The notes beneath the pieces are model-generated. The model did no database searches. It saw only the letters and a list, made by a program, of their open reading frames with translations, and was not told the origin of the DNA. The translations under genes and the position numbers were made by a program. Shown here piece after piece: positions 28,061 through 36,552 of a DNA stretch of 46,470 nucleotides. Position 1 is the stretch's first letter; every line of letters starts with the position of its first letter. Origin of the DNA: Hyphomicrobiales bacterium (GTDB taxonomy: Bacteria > Pseudomonadota > Alphaproteobacteria > Rhizobiales > Aestuariivirgaceae); NCBI GenBank assembly GCA_016185245.1, contig JACPNZ010000011.1:1-46470 (forward strand), read 5' to 3'.

Positions 28061-28176
28061 GGGATTTCCGGGAAATGGGGTTGGGGGTCTCCTAGCGGGC
28101 TTTGGGTGACCCGTCCAGCATTCGGTTATTGCCCTTGCGAGCCAGCCGTGGCACTTGAGGGCGGAGGCGGAAGGTC

Positions 28177-29118
28177 ATGGCGGAACTGGCACTTGTCGGC
28201 GATATCGGGGGCACCAACTCGCGCTTTGGCCTGGTCGAGCTGGGCTCGACCGCGGTCCGGCAGATCGAGGTGCGCAAGAACAACGACTTCAACTCGCTCG
28301 AGGACGCCGTTGCCCATTATGTCGAAGCACTTGGGCTGACTCAGCTGGCGGCGGCGGCGATCGATGTCGCAGGCCCCGTCGAGGGCGAGATCGTGTCGCT
28401 CACCAACCGCGACTGGAGTTTCACCCGCGAGAGCCTGCGCCAGGCGGCCCGGGCGAGGCGCTTCCGCCTGCTCAACGATTTCGAGGCCCTCGCCCTGTCG
28501 CTGCCCCATTTGGGGCCCTCGGACGTGGTGCAGATCGGCGGCGAGACGCCACCCCGGCCGGAGGTGAAGATTGTCATGGGTCCCGGCACCGGGCTCGGCA
28601 TGGCGACCCTGGCGCCCCTGCCCCAGGGCGGCTGGATGGCGCTTCCCGGCGAGGTGGGCCACATCACGCTGCCGGTCGTCACCCGCGAGGAATTCGACCT
28701 GCGCGAAAAGATGACCAGGCCGGGCGTGCTGTTTGAATCCGAGGACGCAATCACCGGCGGCGGCCTCCTCCGCATGTATCAGGCCATCGCCGAGAAGCCA
28801 GGGCAGGCCACGCCCGAAGACGTGGTGCACGCAGCCCTCGCCGGTACCGACGCGGCGGCGGTCAGGACCCTAGACCAGTTCATCGTCTGGCTGGCCCGCA
28901 TCGCCGGCGATGTGGCGATGACCATGCAGGCCCGCGGTGGGGTCTATCTGGCCGGCGGCATAGCACCCTCGATCGTCGAAAGGCTGAAGAGCGGCCCGTT
29001 CCGCACGATCTTCCAGGAAAAGGGCAGGCTCGCCCATGTGATGCGGCCGATCCCGGTCTATGTCATCGTCGATCCCTATCCCGCCTTCAAGGGCTGTGCC
29101 GCGGCGCTGATGGAGTGA
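28177..29118 (+). CDS. glk: Glucokinase
   Basis: The 313-residue enzyme is a bacterial-type glucokinase (COG0837 type) that makes glucose 6-phosphate for zwf. The ATP-binding GDIGGTNSRFGLV opens the protein at about residue 9. The sugar-binding LLNDFEALALSLP, the GPGTGLGMATL loop and the GEVGHI segment are present. YLAGGIAPSIVERL is near the C-terminus. It diverges from prfC with a 116-base gap. pncA follows three bases after its stop. Confidence 0.95.
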   Translation: MAELALVGDIGGTNSRFGLVELGSTAVRQIEVRKNNDFNSLEDAVAHYVEALGLTQLAAAAIDVAGPVEGEIVSLTNRDWSFTRESLRQAARARRFRLLNDFEALALSLPHLGPSDVVQIGGETPPRPEVKIVMGPGTGLGMATLAPLPQGGWMALPGEVGHITLPVVTREEFDLREKMTRPGVLFESEDAITGGGLLRMYQAIAEKPGQATPEDVVHAALAGTDAAAVRTLDQFIVWLARIAGDVAMTMQARGGVYLAGGIAPSIVERLKSGPFRTIFQEKGRLAHVMRPIPVYVIVDPYPAFKGCAAALME

Positions 29119-29121
29119 GCC

Positions 29122-29727
29122 ATGCGCAAGGAGACCGATATCCTTCTGGTCATCGACGTGCAGAACGACTTCTGTCCCGGCGGCGGCCTCGCCGTGCCCG
29201 GGGGCGACGAGGTGGTGCATCTGGTGAACCGCCTCGCCCATGGCTTTGCCCATGTGGCATTGACCCAGGACTGGCATCCGGCCGGGCATTCCTCCTTTGC
29301 TTCGAGCCATCAGGGCAAAGAGCCTTTCGAGCAGATCGCCATGCCTTACGGAGCCCAGACCCTGTGGCCCGATCACTGCATCCAGAACACGGCGGGTGCC
29401 GCCTTCCATGGGGGCCTCGATATTCCGCATGCCGAGCTCGTTCTCCGCAAGGGTTTCCGCCGGGAGGTCGACAGCTACTCGGCCTTCTTCGAGAACGACC
29501 ACAAAACACCCACCGGGCTTGCCGGATATTTGCGCGAGCGCGGCTTTGCGAAGGTCACCTGCATCGGCCTCGCCTTCGATTTCTGCGTGCGCTATTCAGC
29601 CGAGGACGCGCGGGCGCTCGGCTTCGAGACCGAAGTGATCGAGCAGGCCTGCCGGGCCATCGATCTTGCCGGTTCAGCGGCGGCAACCCGCAAGTCGTTC
29701 AGCGAAAGAGGCATCGTGCTGGCATGA
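29122..29727 (+). CDS. pncA: Nicotinamidase
   Basis: The 201-residue isochorismatase-fold hydrolase converts nicotinamide to nicotinate for NAD salvage. The catalytic triad can be seen: D12 in VIDVQNDFCPGG, K110 in LVLRKGF and C155 in AFDFCVRYSAEDA. Metal ligands are in TQDWHPAGHSSF, and LWPDHCIQNTAGAAFH is typical of PncA. It starts three bases after glk stops and overlaps the next gene by four (ATGA). Confidence 0.96.
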   Translation: MRKETDILLVIDVQNDFCPGGGLAVPGGDEVVHLVNRLAHGFAHVALTQDWHPAGHSSFASSHQGKEPFEQIAMPYGAQTLWPDHCIQNTAGAAFHGGLDIPHAELVLRKGFRREVDSYSAFFENDHKTPTGLAGYLRERGFAKVTCIGLAFDFCVRYSAEDARALGFETEVIEQACRAIDLAGSAAATRKSFSERGIVLA

Positions 29728-30371
29728 AACTGGCCTTTCCCGCCGCCCCGCCGGTGAGCCTGCCGATCCGCGGCTCAAACGAACGCTTTCCGGTGCATCG
29801 CATCTATTGCGTCGGCCGCAACTATAACGACCATGTCAAGGAAATGGGCGGCGTGGTCGGCCGCGATCCGCCGTTCTTCTTCATGAAGCCGGCCGATGCC
29901 CTGGTCGCCGACGGGCGCTTTCCCTATCCGTTCAAAAGCCTCGACGTGCATCACGAGATCGAATGCGTGGTGGCCCTGGGGCCCGGGGCGGCGATATTCG
30001 GCCATGCGGTGGGCCTCGACATGACCCGGCGCGACCTGCAGGCAGAAGCGAAGAAGCTGGCCAGGCCCTGGGAGACCGCCAAGGGCTTCGATGCCTCAGC
30101 ACCAGTGAGCGAGATCGTTCCGTCGACGGAGCATCTGGCGAGAGGCGCCATCAGCCTTGATGTCAACGGCAGCCGCCGTCAGACGGGCGATATTTCCGAC
30201 ATGATCTGGAGCATTCCGGAAATCGTCGCCGCCCTTGCCAGCTACTTCGAACTGCGGGCGGGCGACGTGATCTTCACCGGCACGCCGTCAGGCGTGGGTC
30301 CGGTACAACGGGGAGACCGGCTACACGGGGTGATCGCCGGTCTGGGTGTGCTGGATGTGGAAGTGGTCTGA
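29724..30371 (+). CDS. Fumarylacetoacetate hydrolase (FAH) family protein
   Basis: The 215-residue protein matches the FAH/YcgM/FAHD1 type. It has IYCVGRNYNDHVKEMG, PPFFFMKPADALV, the metal-binding HHEIECVVALG and the GDVIFTGTPSGVGPVQRGD loop. Family members hydrolyse acylpyruvates or decarboxylate oxaloacetate. The exact substrate cannot be told. The ATG at 29724 overlaps the pncA stop. The position says little about the pathway. Confidence 0.93.
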   Translation: MKLAFPAAPPVSLPIRGSNERFPVHRIYCVGRNYNDHVKEMGGVVGRDPPFFFMKPADALVADGRFPYPFKSLDVHHEIECVVALGPGAAIFGHAVGLDMTRRDLQAEAKKLARPWETAKGFDASAPVSEIVPSTEHLARGAISLDVNGSRRQTGDISDMIWSIPEIVAALASYFELRAGDVIFTGTPSGVGPVQRGDRLHGVIAGLGVLDVEVV

Positions 30372-30409
30372 TCGTCAGCGCCCTGCCGGACCGGCTTGAG
30401 GAGAGACAA

Positions 30410-31177
30410 ATGCAATACCGCAAGGATTTCACCGATGCCCTGCAGTTCGTGTGGGGCGAGGGTTTCTTGTCTCCGGGGGGGCCCGAGGAGATCGCCGAGA
30501 TGCTGCGCGGCCATGATCTGGCGGGGAAACGCGTACTCGACGTGGGCTCCGGCCTGGGCGGCGTCGATCTGCTGCTGGCCGGCCGCCATGGTGCCGCCGA
30601 AGTAATTGGCGTCGATGTCGAGGAACCGCTGGTTGCAGCGGCGCGGGAGCTTGCGGCACGCCGGGGGCTTGCCGATCGCGTCAAGTTCAGGCTGGTCGAA
30701 CCGGGGCCTTTGCCGTTCGAGGCCGCGAGCTTCGATGTGGTATTCACCAAGGACGCCATGGTCCATATCGACGACAAGCCGGCGATGTACAAGGAGGTGC
30801 TTCGGATGCTGAAGCCCGGCGGCGCTTTCATCGCCTCCGACTGGCTGTGGGGGAAGGATGCGGCGGCGAGCCCGGTGGTCAAGGCCTGGCTCGAGGGCGG
30901 GCCGCTGCATTTTGCCTTTACTACGACAGATGAAGCCGAGAAGGCCCTGCGCGCCGCGGGCTTCGACAGGGTCGCGGTGGTCGACCGCCGCCAGCTGGTG
31001 CTCGACCTGTGCCGGGCCGAAATCGAAACGCTCGAAGGCCCGGCCCGGCAGCGGCTGGCGGCGATCGTCGGCGAGGAAATGGCCACGAGCCGGCTGAAAG
31101 GCACCAGGGGACGCCTCGGCGCCCTTCAATCGGGCGACCTCATCCCTAGCCACCTCAAGGGCTGGAAGCGGCGCTAG
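30410..31177 (+). CDS. SAM-dependent methyltransferase
   Basis: The 255-residue class I methyltransferase has motif I VLDVGSGLGGVDLLLA near residue 43, the acidic GVDVEEP of motif II, and SFDVVFTKDAMVHIDDKPAMYKEVLRMLKPGG for motifs IV-VI. The last part resembles phosphoethanolamine or sterol-type N- and C-methyltransferases. That is a family resemblance only, and the substrate is unknown. GAGGAG precedes the ATG. The gene ends next to the palindromes at 31186-31287. Confidence 0.85.
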   Translation: MQYRKDFTDALQFVWGEGFLSPGGPEEIAEMLRGHDLAGKRVLDVGSGLGGVDLLLAGRHGAAEVIGVDVEEPLVAAARELAARRGLADRVKFRLVEPGPLPFEAASFDVVFTKDAMVHIDDKPAMYKEVLRMLKPGGAFIASDWLWGKDAAASPVVKAWLEGGPLHFAFTTTDEAEKALRAAGFDRVAVVDRRQLVLDLCRAEIETLEGPARQRLAAIVGEEMATSRLKGTRGRLGALQSGDLIPSHLKGWKRR

Positions 31178-31185
31178 CGCAACGG

Positions 31186-31212
31186 ACCCTCAAGTGGAAT
31201 CCACTTGAGGGT
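31186..31212. terminator. Palindrome 1, bidirectional terminator-like hairpin
   Basis: Arms of 12 bp (ACCCTCAAGTGG and its exact complement) flank AAT. It lies nine bases after the methyltransferase stop. It shares the CAAGTGG/CCACTTG theme with palindrome 2. No long T run follows on either strand, so its action as a terminator is inferred from its position between convergent genes. Confidence 0.55.
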
Positions 31213-31239
31213 GAAAAGTTGCGCCAGCTCATATGCTTG

Positions 31240-31287
31240 AGCACCGGATTGTCCCAAAAGTGGTAGCCACTTTTGGGTCCGATGCTC
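31240..31287. repeat. Palindrome 2, rhizobial-type dispersed palindromic element
   Basis: The core is CCCAAAAGTGG-TAG-CCACTTTTGGG (31253-31263 and 31267-31277), a perfect 11-bp inverted repeat. Outer arms AGCACCGGA and TCCGATGCT pair with one mismatch and extend the symmetry. The form matches short palindromic elements I recall from intergenic regions of Hyphomicrobiales. Its right end touches the aldehyde dehydrogenase stop codon. Confidence 0.6.
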
Positions 31288-32723
31288 TAGGCCAGCGTAT
31301 AGGTGGTCTTGATCGCGGTGTAGAATTCGACCGCCGCCCGGCCCTGTTCGCGGGCCCCGTAGCTTGAGCCTTTGCGGCCGCCGAAGGGCACGTGGTAGTC
31401 GACCCCCGCCGTCGGTAAATTGATCATCGCCATGCCGGCCTGGGACTTCTTGCGGAAGTCGGTGGCATACTTGAGCGAGGCGGTGAAGATGCCCGACGAC
31501 AGGCCGAAGGCCGTGTCGTTGGCGACACTCAGGCCCTCTTCGTAAGAATCGACCTTGATCACCGAAGCGACCGGGCCGAAGACCTCCTCGCGGTTAATCC
31601 GCATGTCGTTCCTGGTGTTGATGAACAGGGCCGGCGAGAGATAGTGGCCCTTGGTGTCGCGGTTAAGCCGTTCCCCGCCCCAGGCGAGCTCGCCGCCTTC
31701 GGCCCTGGCGATCTGAATATATTTCTCGTCCTGGGCCATCTGGGCCGCGTCGACCACGGGACCGATTTGCGTGCCATCCTTCAGCGCATGGTCGACCTTG
31801 AGGGTCTTCATGGCACTGACCATCCTGTCGACAAAGGTATCGTGCACGCCTTTCTGCACGATGAGGCGGGAGGACGCGGTGCAGCGCTGGCCGGTCTGGT
31901 AGAAGGCGCCGTCGATCGCCGCGGCAACCGCCGCATCGAGATTGGCATCATCGAGCACTACCAGCGGGTTCTTGCCGCCCATCTCGAGCTGGAACTTGGC
32001 GCCGCGCGAAGCACAAGCCATCGCCACCTTGGCACCGGTCTCGACCGAGCCGGTGAAGGAGATAGCGTTCACATCCTTCGAGTCGAGCATCGCCTGGCCG
32101 ACGACCGAGCCGCGGCCCATGACCAGGTTGAGGACACCCTTGGGGAGCCCCGAGCGCGACACGATCTCGACCAGCGCCCAGCAGGTCGCCGGGACGAGAT
32201 CGGCGGGCTTGATCACCACCGTGTTGCCGAAGGCCAGCGCCGGCGCCAGCTTCCAGGCCGGAATGGCGATGGGGAAGTTCCACGGGCAGATCAGGCCGAC
32301 GACCCCCAGGGGCTCGCGGGTCATCAACACATCGACACCGGGGCGTACCGAAGAGACCGCCACTCCCTCGATGCGCAGCGCTTCTTGCGCGAAGAACTTG
32401 AAGATTTGCGCCGCCCGCATGGTCTCGGCGATGCCGTTGGCCAGGGGCTTGCCCTCCTCGCGGGAGAGCAGCCGGCCGATCTCGTCCTTGCGGGCGAGAA
32501 GCTCGGCTCCGATGAATTCGAGAATGTCGGCGCGCTGCTGGGGCGTGGTCGCGGCCCAGCCGGGGGCTGCCGCCCTGGCGGCGGCGATCGCCGTTTCCGC
32601 CTGGGCCTTGTCGGCCTGGGCATAGGCGCCGATCACATCGGTCACATCGGACGGGTTGATATTGTCGCGGGTGCCCCTGCCCTCGATCCATTCGCCATTG
32701 ATGAAATTCCTGTGCAGCGCCAT
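31287..32723 (-). CDS. NAD(P)-dependent aldehyde dehydrogenase
   Basis: The 478-residue ALDH has the catalytic Cys at residue 281 (GQRCTASS) and the general-base Glu at 247 (LEMGGKNPLV). The proton-relay PWNFPIAIPAWK and the C-terminal PFGGRKGSSYGAREQG are also present. The sequence resembles 2-oxoglutarate semialdehyde or succinate semialdehyde type enzymes; the substrate is inferred only. I chose the ATG at 32723, where the family's usual MALHRNFINGEWIEG opening begins. The longer frame upstream is a shadow. It diverges from the reductase gene at 32785. Confidence 0.92.
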   Translation of the reverse strand: MALHRNFINGEWIEGRGTRDNINPSDVTDVIGAYAQADKAQAETAIAAARAAAPGWAATTPQQRADILEFIGAELLARKDEIGRLLSREEGKPLANGIAETMRAAQIFKFFAQEALRIEGVAVSSVRPGVDVLMTREPLGVVGLICPWNFPIAIPAWKLAPALAFGNTVVIKPADLVPATCWALVEIVSRSGLPKGVLNLVMGRGSVVGQAMLDSKDVNAISFTGSVETGAKVAMACASRGAKFQLEMGGKNPLVVLDDANLDAAVAAAIDGAFYQTGQRCTASSRLIVQKGVHDTFVDRMVSAMKTLKVDHALKDGTQIGPVVDAAQMAQDEKYIQIARAEGGELAWGGERLNRDTKGHYLSPALFINTRNDMRINREEVFGPVASVIKVDSYEEGLSVANDTAFGLSSGIFTASLKYATDFRKKSQAGMAMINLPTAGVDYHVPFGGRKGSSYGAREQGRAAVEFYTAIKTTYTLA

Positions 32724-32784
32724 GATAGAAAGCTCCCGATTTTTCGGGGCGGACCTTATGCGCAAGCCGGGCTGGGAGGCAAGC

Positions 32785-33642
32785 ATGCAGGTGGGACTGA
32801 TCGGTGCGGGGATGATGGGGTCTGGCCTGGCCGCCAATCTCCTCAAACATGGCCATGGGGTGACGGTGATCGCCCACAAGAATCGGGCGCCGGTGGAAGA
32901 GCTGGTGGCGCAAGGGGCGAGCGAGGCCCGCGACCTCGCCCAGATGGCCCGCGAGGCCCAGGTCATTTTCCTCTGCGTCTCGACCGCCAAGGTGGTGGAA
33001 GAGACGGTCAACCGGCTGCGGCCCCATCTCCGCCCCGGGCAGATCCTGGTCGACTGCGGAACGACCGAACCCGAAACGACGCGGCGGCTGGCCCGGGAAC
33101 TCGCGCGCATGGGGGGTGCCTACGCCGACTGCCCCCTGACCGGCGGGCCCGAACAGGCGGCCAAAGCCGAGCTCGGCGTGCTCTGTGGCGCCGACGAGAA
33201 GACTTACGCCACGATCCTGCCGCTGCTCAAATGCTTCGCCGCCACCATCCGCCATCTGGGCCCCCCGGGGGCGGGGCACACGGCAAAGCTCATCTCCAAT
33301 TTCCTGGTAACCGGCATGGTGAGCCTGGTGACCGAGGTTTTCACCGCGGCGCGCAAGGCCGAGCTCGACTGGCGCGACCTCTACGAGGTGATGCTCAAGG
33401 GCTCGGGCAATTCCGGCGTGTTGCGCAAGATGGTGGCGACAGCACTCGACGGCGATTTCGACGGCTACCGCTTTTCAATCGCCAATGCGGCCAAGGACAT
33501 CGGCTACTATGTGGGCCTGGCCGACAGGCTGGGCTGCGCCGGCAAGCTTTCCGAAGCGGTTGCCGAAACCTTCGTCAAGGCCGTAGAAGCAGGCCATGGC
33601 AGGCTGAACGTCAGCCGGCTGCTCGACCCCGCTCTCGATTGA
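32785..33642 (+). CDS. Beta-hydroxyacid dehydrogenase (3-hydroxyisobutyrate dehydrogenase family)
   Basis: The 285-residue protein has the NAD(P)-binding GLIGAGMMGSGLAANLLKHGH at the start, then DCGTTEPETTRRLARELA. The substrate-binding TGGPEQAAKAELGVLCGA and the catalytic Lys in GAGHTAKLISNFLV follow. The family covers 3-hydroxyisobutyrate, tartronate semialdehyde and related reductases. GGGAGG lies before the ATG at 32785. It is followed after nine bases by an aminotransferase, so the two are probably one unit. Confidence 0.9.
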   Translation: MQVGLIGAGMMGSGLAANLLKHGHGVTVIAHKNRAPVEELVAQGASEARDLAQMAREAQVIFLCVSTAKVVEETVNRLRPHLRPGQILVDCGTTEPETTRRLARELARMGGAYADCPLTGGPEQAAKAELGVLCGADEKTYATILPLLKCFAATIRHLGPPGAGHTAKLISNFLVTGMVSLVTEVFTAARKAELDWRDLYEVMLKGSGNSGVLRKMVATALDGDFDGYRFSIANAAKDIGYYVGLADRLGCAGKLSEAVAETFVKAVEAGHGRLNVSRLLDPALD

Positions 33643-33651
33643 AGTGATCCG

Positions 33652-34824
33652 ATGCTCAAGCTCAATCCCAATATCTCGGCCATCGAAGAAGAAACCGCCT
33701 TCACCGTGCTCGACCGCGCCAATGCCCTCAAAGCCAAGGGCTTCCCCGTCATCAATCTCGGCATCGGCCAGCCGGACTTCACCCCGCCCAAGCACATTCT
33801 CGCGGCGGCCGAGAAGGCGGTGCGCGACGGGCCCCACGGCTATTCAAGCCCGCAAGGGCTGGCAGTGTTGCGCGATGCGGTCGCGGCCACCACCGCCAAA
33901 CGTTTCAAGGTGCAGGTCTCGGGCGACGAGATCGTCATCGTGCCGGGCGGCAAGGTCACCTTCTATTTCGCCTGCCAGATGTTTGGCGGGCCGGGGGCGG
34001 AAATCCTCTATCCCGATCCGGGCTTTCCGCCCTATCGCGACGCGGCCCGCTCGAGTGGGGCGAAACCCGTCCCCTACCCCATCCGCGAGGAGAAGGATTT
34101 CGGCTTCGATGCCGAGGAGGTCTTGTCGCTGATGACCCCGGCGACGCGGCTCATCATCGTCAACTCGCCGGCCAATCCGACCGGCGGGGTGGTGGCGAGG
34201 TCCGAGATGACCAAGCTCGCCGAAGGCCTGTTGAAGCACCCGGATGTCGCCGTGCTGTCGGACGAAATCTACAGCCACTTCGTCTATGAGGGTGCCGACT
34301 TCGTCAGCTTCCTCGACTTTCCCGAATTGCGCGACCGCACCATCATCCTCGACGGCTGGTCCAAGACCTTCGCCATGACCGGCTGGCGCCTGGGCTTCGG
34401 CATCTGGCCCAAACATCTCGTCGACTATGTCAAGAAGCTGATCACCGTCGATCACTCCTGCACCTCGGTCGCCACCCAGATGGCGGGGCTGGCCGCCATC
34501 ACCGGGCCGATGGACGAGATCGAGGGCTTCCGGGTGAGCTTCCGCAAGCGCCGCGACCTGGTGGTGAAGGGGTTGAACGGCATCAAGGGCGTCACCTGCC
34601 GACTGCCGGGCGGGGCCTTCTACGCCTTTCCCAATATCGCCGGCACCGGCTGGACCTCGCGCGATCTATCGCGTGAGCTGCTCGAGAAGGTCCATGTGGC
34701 GCTGCTTCTGGGCGAAAGCTTCGGCGCCAATGGTGCCAGCTTCCTGCGGCTCTCCTATGCGGCCAGCGAAGCCGACATTCGTGAGGCGCTCAGGCGCATG
34801 AAGGCATTTCTGGAAGGCAACTGA
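33652..34824 (+). CDS. PLP-dependent class I/II aminotransferase
   Basis: The 390-residue fold-type I aminotransferase carries NLGIGQPDF near residue 36, the NSPANPTGG motif near 170, and the PLP-binding Lys at 238 in GWSKTFAMTGWRLGF. The C-terminal Arg motif is in FLRLSYA. Related enzymes act on aspartate, aromatic or other amino acids. The amino donor cannot be read from sequence. Its stop codon is immediately followed by the large hairpin at 34824-34878. Confidence 0.92.
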   Translation: MLKLNPNISAIEEETAFTVLDRANALKAKGFPVINLGIGQPDFTPPKHILAAAEKAVRDGPHGYSSPQGLAVLRDAVAATTAKRFKVQVSGDEIVIVPGGKVTFYFACQMFGGPGAEILYPDPGFPPYRDAARSSGAKPVPYPIREEKDFGFDAEEVLSLMTPATRLIIVNSPANPTGGVVARSEMTKLAEGLLKHPDVAVLSDEIYSHFVYEGADFVSFLDFPELRDRTIILDGWSKTFAMTGWRLGFGIWPKHLVDYVKKLITVDHSCTSVATQMAGLAAITGPMDEIEGFRVSFRKRRDLVVKGLNGIKGVTCRLPGGAFYAFPNIAGTGWTSRDLSRELLEKVHVALLLGESFGANGASFLRLSYAASEADIREALRRMKAFLEGN

Positions 34825-34914
34825 GCCATGCCGAGGCGCCGGGCCAGGGGCAGTGGCCGGAAGCGTCTCGGCATGGCTGGGTCTTACTAAACCCGGGGAA
34901 TCACTGGCTCCCCG
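34824..34914. repeat. Two consecutive hairpins between aminotransferase and malonyl-CoA synthetase
   Basis: The first has 15-bp arms (34824-34838 with 34864-34878) that pair except for one G-T. A GGCC/GGCC inner stem lies within its loop. A second stem, CGGGGA with TCCCCG, lies at 34894-34914. No T run follows either, so they are not clear terminators. They may form a leader structure for the next gene or act as a weak stop. Confidence 0.45.
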
Positions 34915-34948
34915 TGTCGGTGAATCGCAGATCGCCGCTGACAGAACG

Positions 34949-36484
34949 ATGACAGATCGGCGGAACCGAAAGTTTTCAACCGTGAGCGACGAAAATCTCT
35001 TTTGCCTTCTCGATCGCCGCTTCGCCGCCAACCACGGGCGTATCGCCATCAGGTCGGCGGCGGGCGATGTGACGCTGGCCTATGGCGAGTTGCAAAGCGC
35101 TGCCGCCCGCTATGCCAATGCGCTCACGATCCTTGGCGTCGAACCCGGCGACCGGGTAACGGTACAGGTCGAAAAATCGAGCGCCAATGTGGCTCTCTAT
35201 CTCGCGGTGATGAAGGCAGGCGCCGTCTACCAGCCGCTCAACCCCGCCTACACCGACGCGGAAGTCGACTATTTCGTTGCCGATGCGGCCCCGCGCGTCA
35301 TCGTCTGCGATCCGGCACGCCAGCCGGCGATGCGGGGCTTGGCCGACCGCCACGGTGTGACGGCGGTGGTCAATCTCGACGGCTGCGGCGAGGGATCGCT
35401 GGCCACTCTCGCCGCGCGCATGGACGAGAGGCATGAGACCGTCGCCCGCGCCGTCGACGATCTCGCCGGGCTTCTTTATACGTCCGGCACCACCGGGCGC
35501 TCCAAGGGCGCCATGATCACCCACGGCAATCTCGCCTCCAACGCCGCAACCCTGGTTGACCTGTGGCGGATCACCGGCCGCGATGTGCTGCTGCATGCAT
35601 TGCCGATCTTCCATGTGCACGGGCTTTATGTGGCACTCAACACCGCCTTCCTGGCGGGGGCCGAAATCATCTGGTGCGACCGCTTCGATGCGGCGCGCCT
35701 GATCGCCGCCCTGCCGCAGTCGACGCTGATGATGGGCGTGCCGATTTTCTACACCAGGCTGCTGACGGCACCGGAGTTCACTCGCGACACCTGCCGCAAT
35801 ATGCGGCTCTTCATCTCGGGTTCGGCGCCGCTTCTCGCCGATACCCATCGGGACTTCGAAGCCCGCACCGGCCACGCCATCATCGAGCGTTATGGTATGA
35901 CCGAGACCGGCATGATTGCCTCCAACCCCTATGATGGGGCGCGGGTTCCCGGCAGCGTCGGCATGGCTCTTCCCGGCGTGTCGGTGCGTATCGCGGGTGG
36001 TGGGTCCGGTACAATCGAGGTGAAAGGCCCGAACGTTTTCAAAGGCTACTGGCGCATGCCGGAGAAAACGCTGCAGGACTTCACCGCCGACGGCTATTTC
36101 ATCACCGGCGACCTCGGCACCATCGACACGCATGGCCGCATCCGCATCGTCGGCCGGGCCAAGGACCTGATCATCTCGGGCGGCTTCAATGTCTATCCCA
36201 AGGAAGTCGAGGAGGCGATCGATGCCTTGCCCAATGTGGTCGAGTCCGCAATCGTGGGCGTGCCACACCCCGATTTCGGCGAAGGTGTCGTGGCCGCCGT
36301 GACCGCCAAGGGTCCGCTGCCCAGTGAAGCCGAAATGATTGCCGAACTTTCCCGCAAGCTCGCCAGGTTCAAGCTGCCCAAGCGCATCCATGTGGTCGAC
36401 GAATTGCCGCGCAACGCCATGGGCAAGGTGCAGAAGGCCGAGCTTCGCCGACGCTATGCCGATACCTTCGCGCCGAAGCCATAG
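34949..36484 (+). CDS. Malonyl-CoA synthetase-like acyl-CoA ligase (MatB type)
   Basis: This adenylate-forming enzyme of about 511 residues has LLYTSGTTGRSKGAMITHGNL, the IIERYGMTETGMIASNPYDG motif, and the C-terminal GRAKDLIISGGFNVYPKEVEE with an acceptor Lys in NAMGKVQKAEL. The SNPYDGARVPGSVGMALPGVSVRI segment is typical of MatB, which makes malonyl-CoA from malonate. The start is unsure. I give the ATG at 34949, but the GTG at 34982 (VSDENLF) better matches the usual family start. Neither has a strong ribosome site. Confidence 0.87.
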   Translation: MTDRRNRKFSTVSDENLFCLLDRRFAANHGRIAIRSAAGDVTLAYGELQSAAARYANALTILGVEPGDRVTVQVEKSSANVALYLAVMKAGAVYQPLNPAYTDAEVDYFVADAAPRVIVCDPARQPAMRGLADRHGVTAVVNLDGCGEGSLATLAARMDERHETVARAVDDLAGLLYTSGTTGRSKGAMITHGNLASNAATLVDLWRITGRDVLLHALPIFHVHGLYVALNTAFLAGAEIIWCDRFDAARLIAALPQSTLMMGVPIFYTRLLTAPEFTRDTCRNMRLFISGSAPLLADTHRDFEARTGHAIIERYGMTETGMIASNPYDGARVPGSVGMALPGVSVRIAGGGSGTIEVKGPNVFKGYWRMPEKTLQDFTADGYFITGDLGTIDTHGRIRIVGRAKDLIISGGFNVYPKEVEEAIDALPNVVESAIVGVPHPDFGEGVVAAVTAKGPLPSEAEMIAELSRKLARFKLPKRIHVVDELPRNAMGKVQKAELRRRYADTFAPKP

Positions 36485-36552
36485 TCCGGGTGGGGTTTCA
36501 CTGGGGACAAGAAGTTCTCTAGACTGCCGCCACTGATTCTCCGGGACCACCC

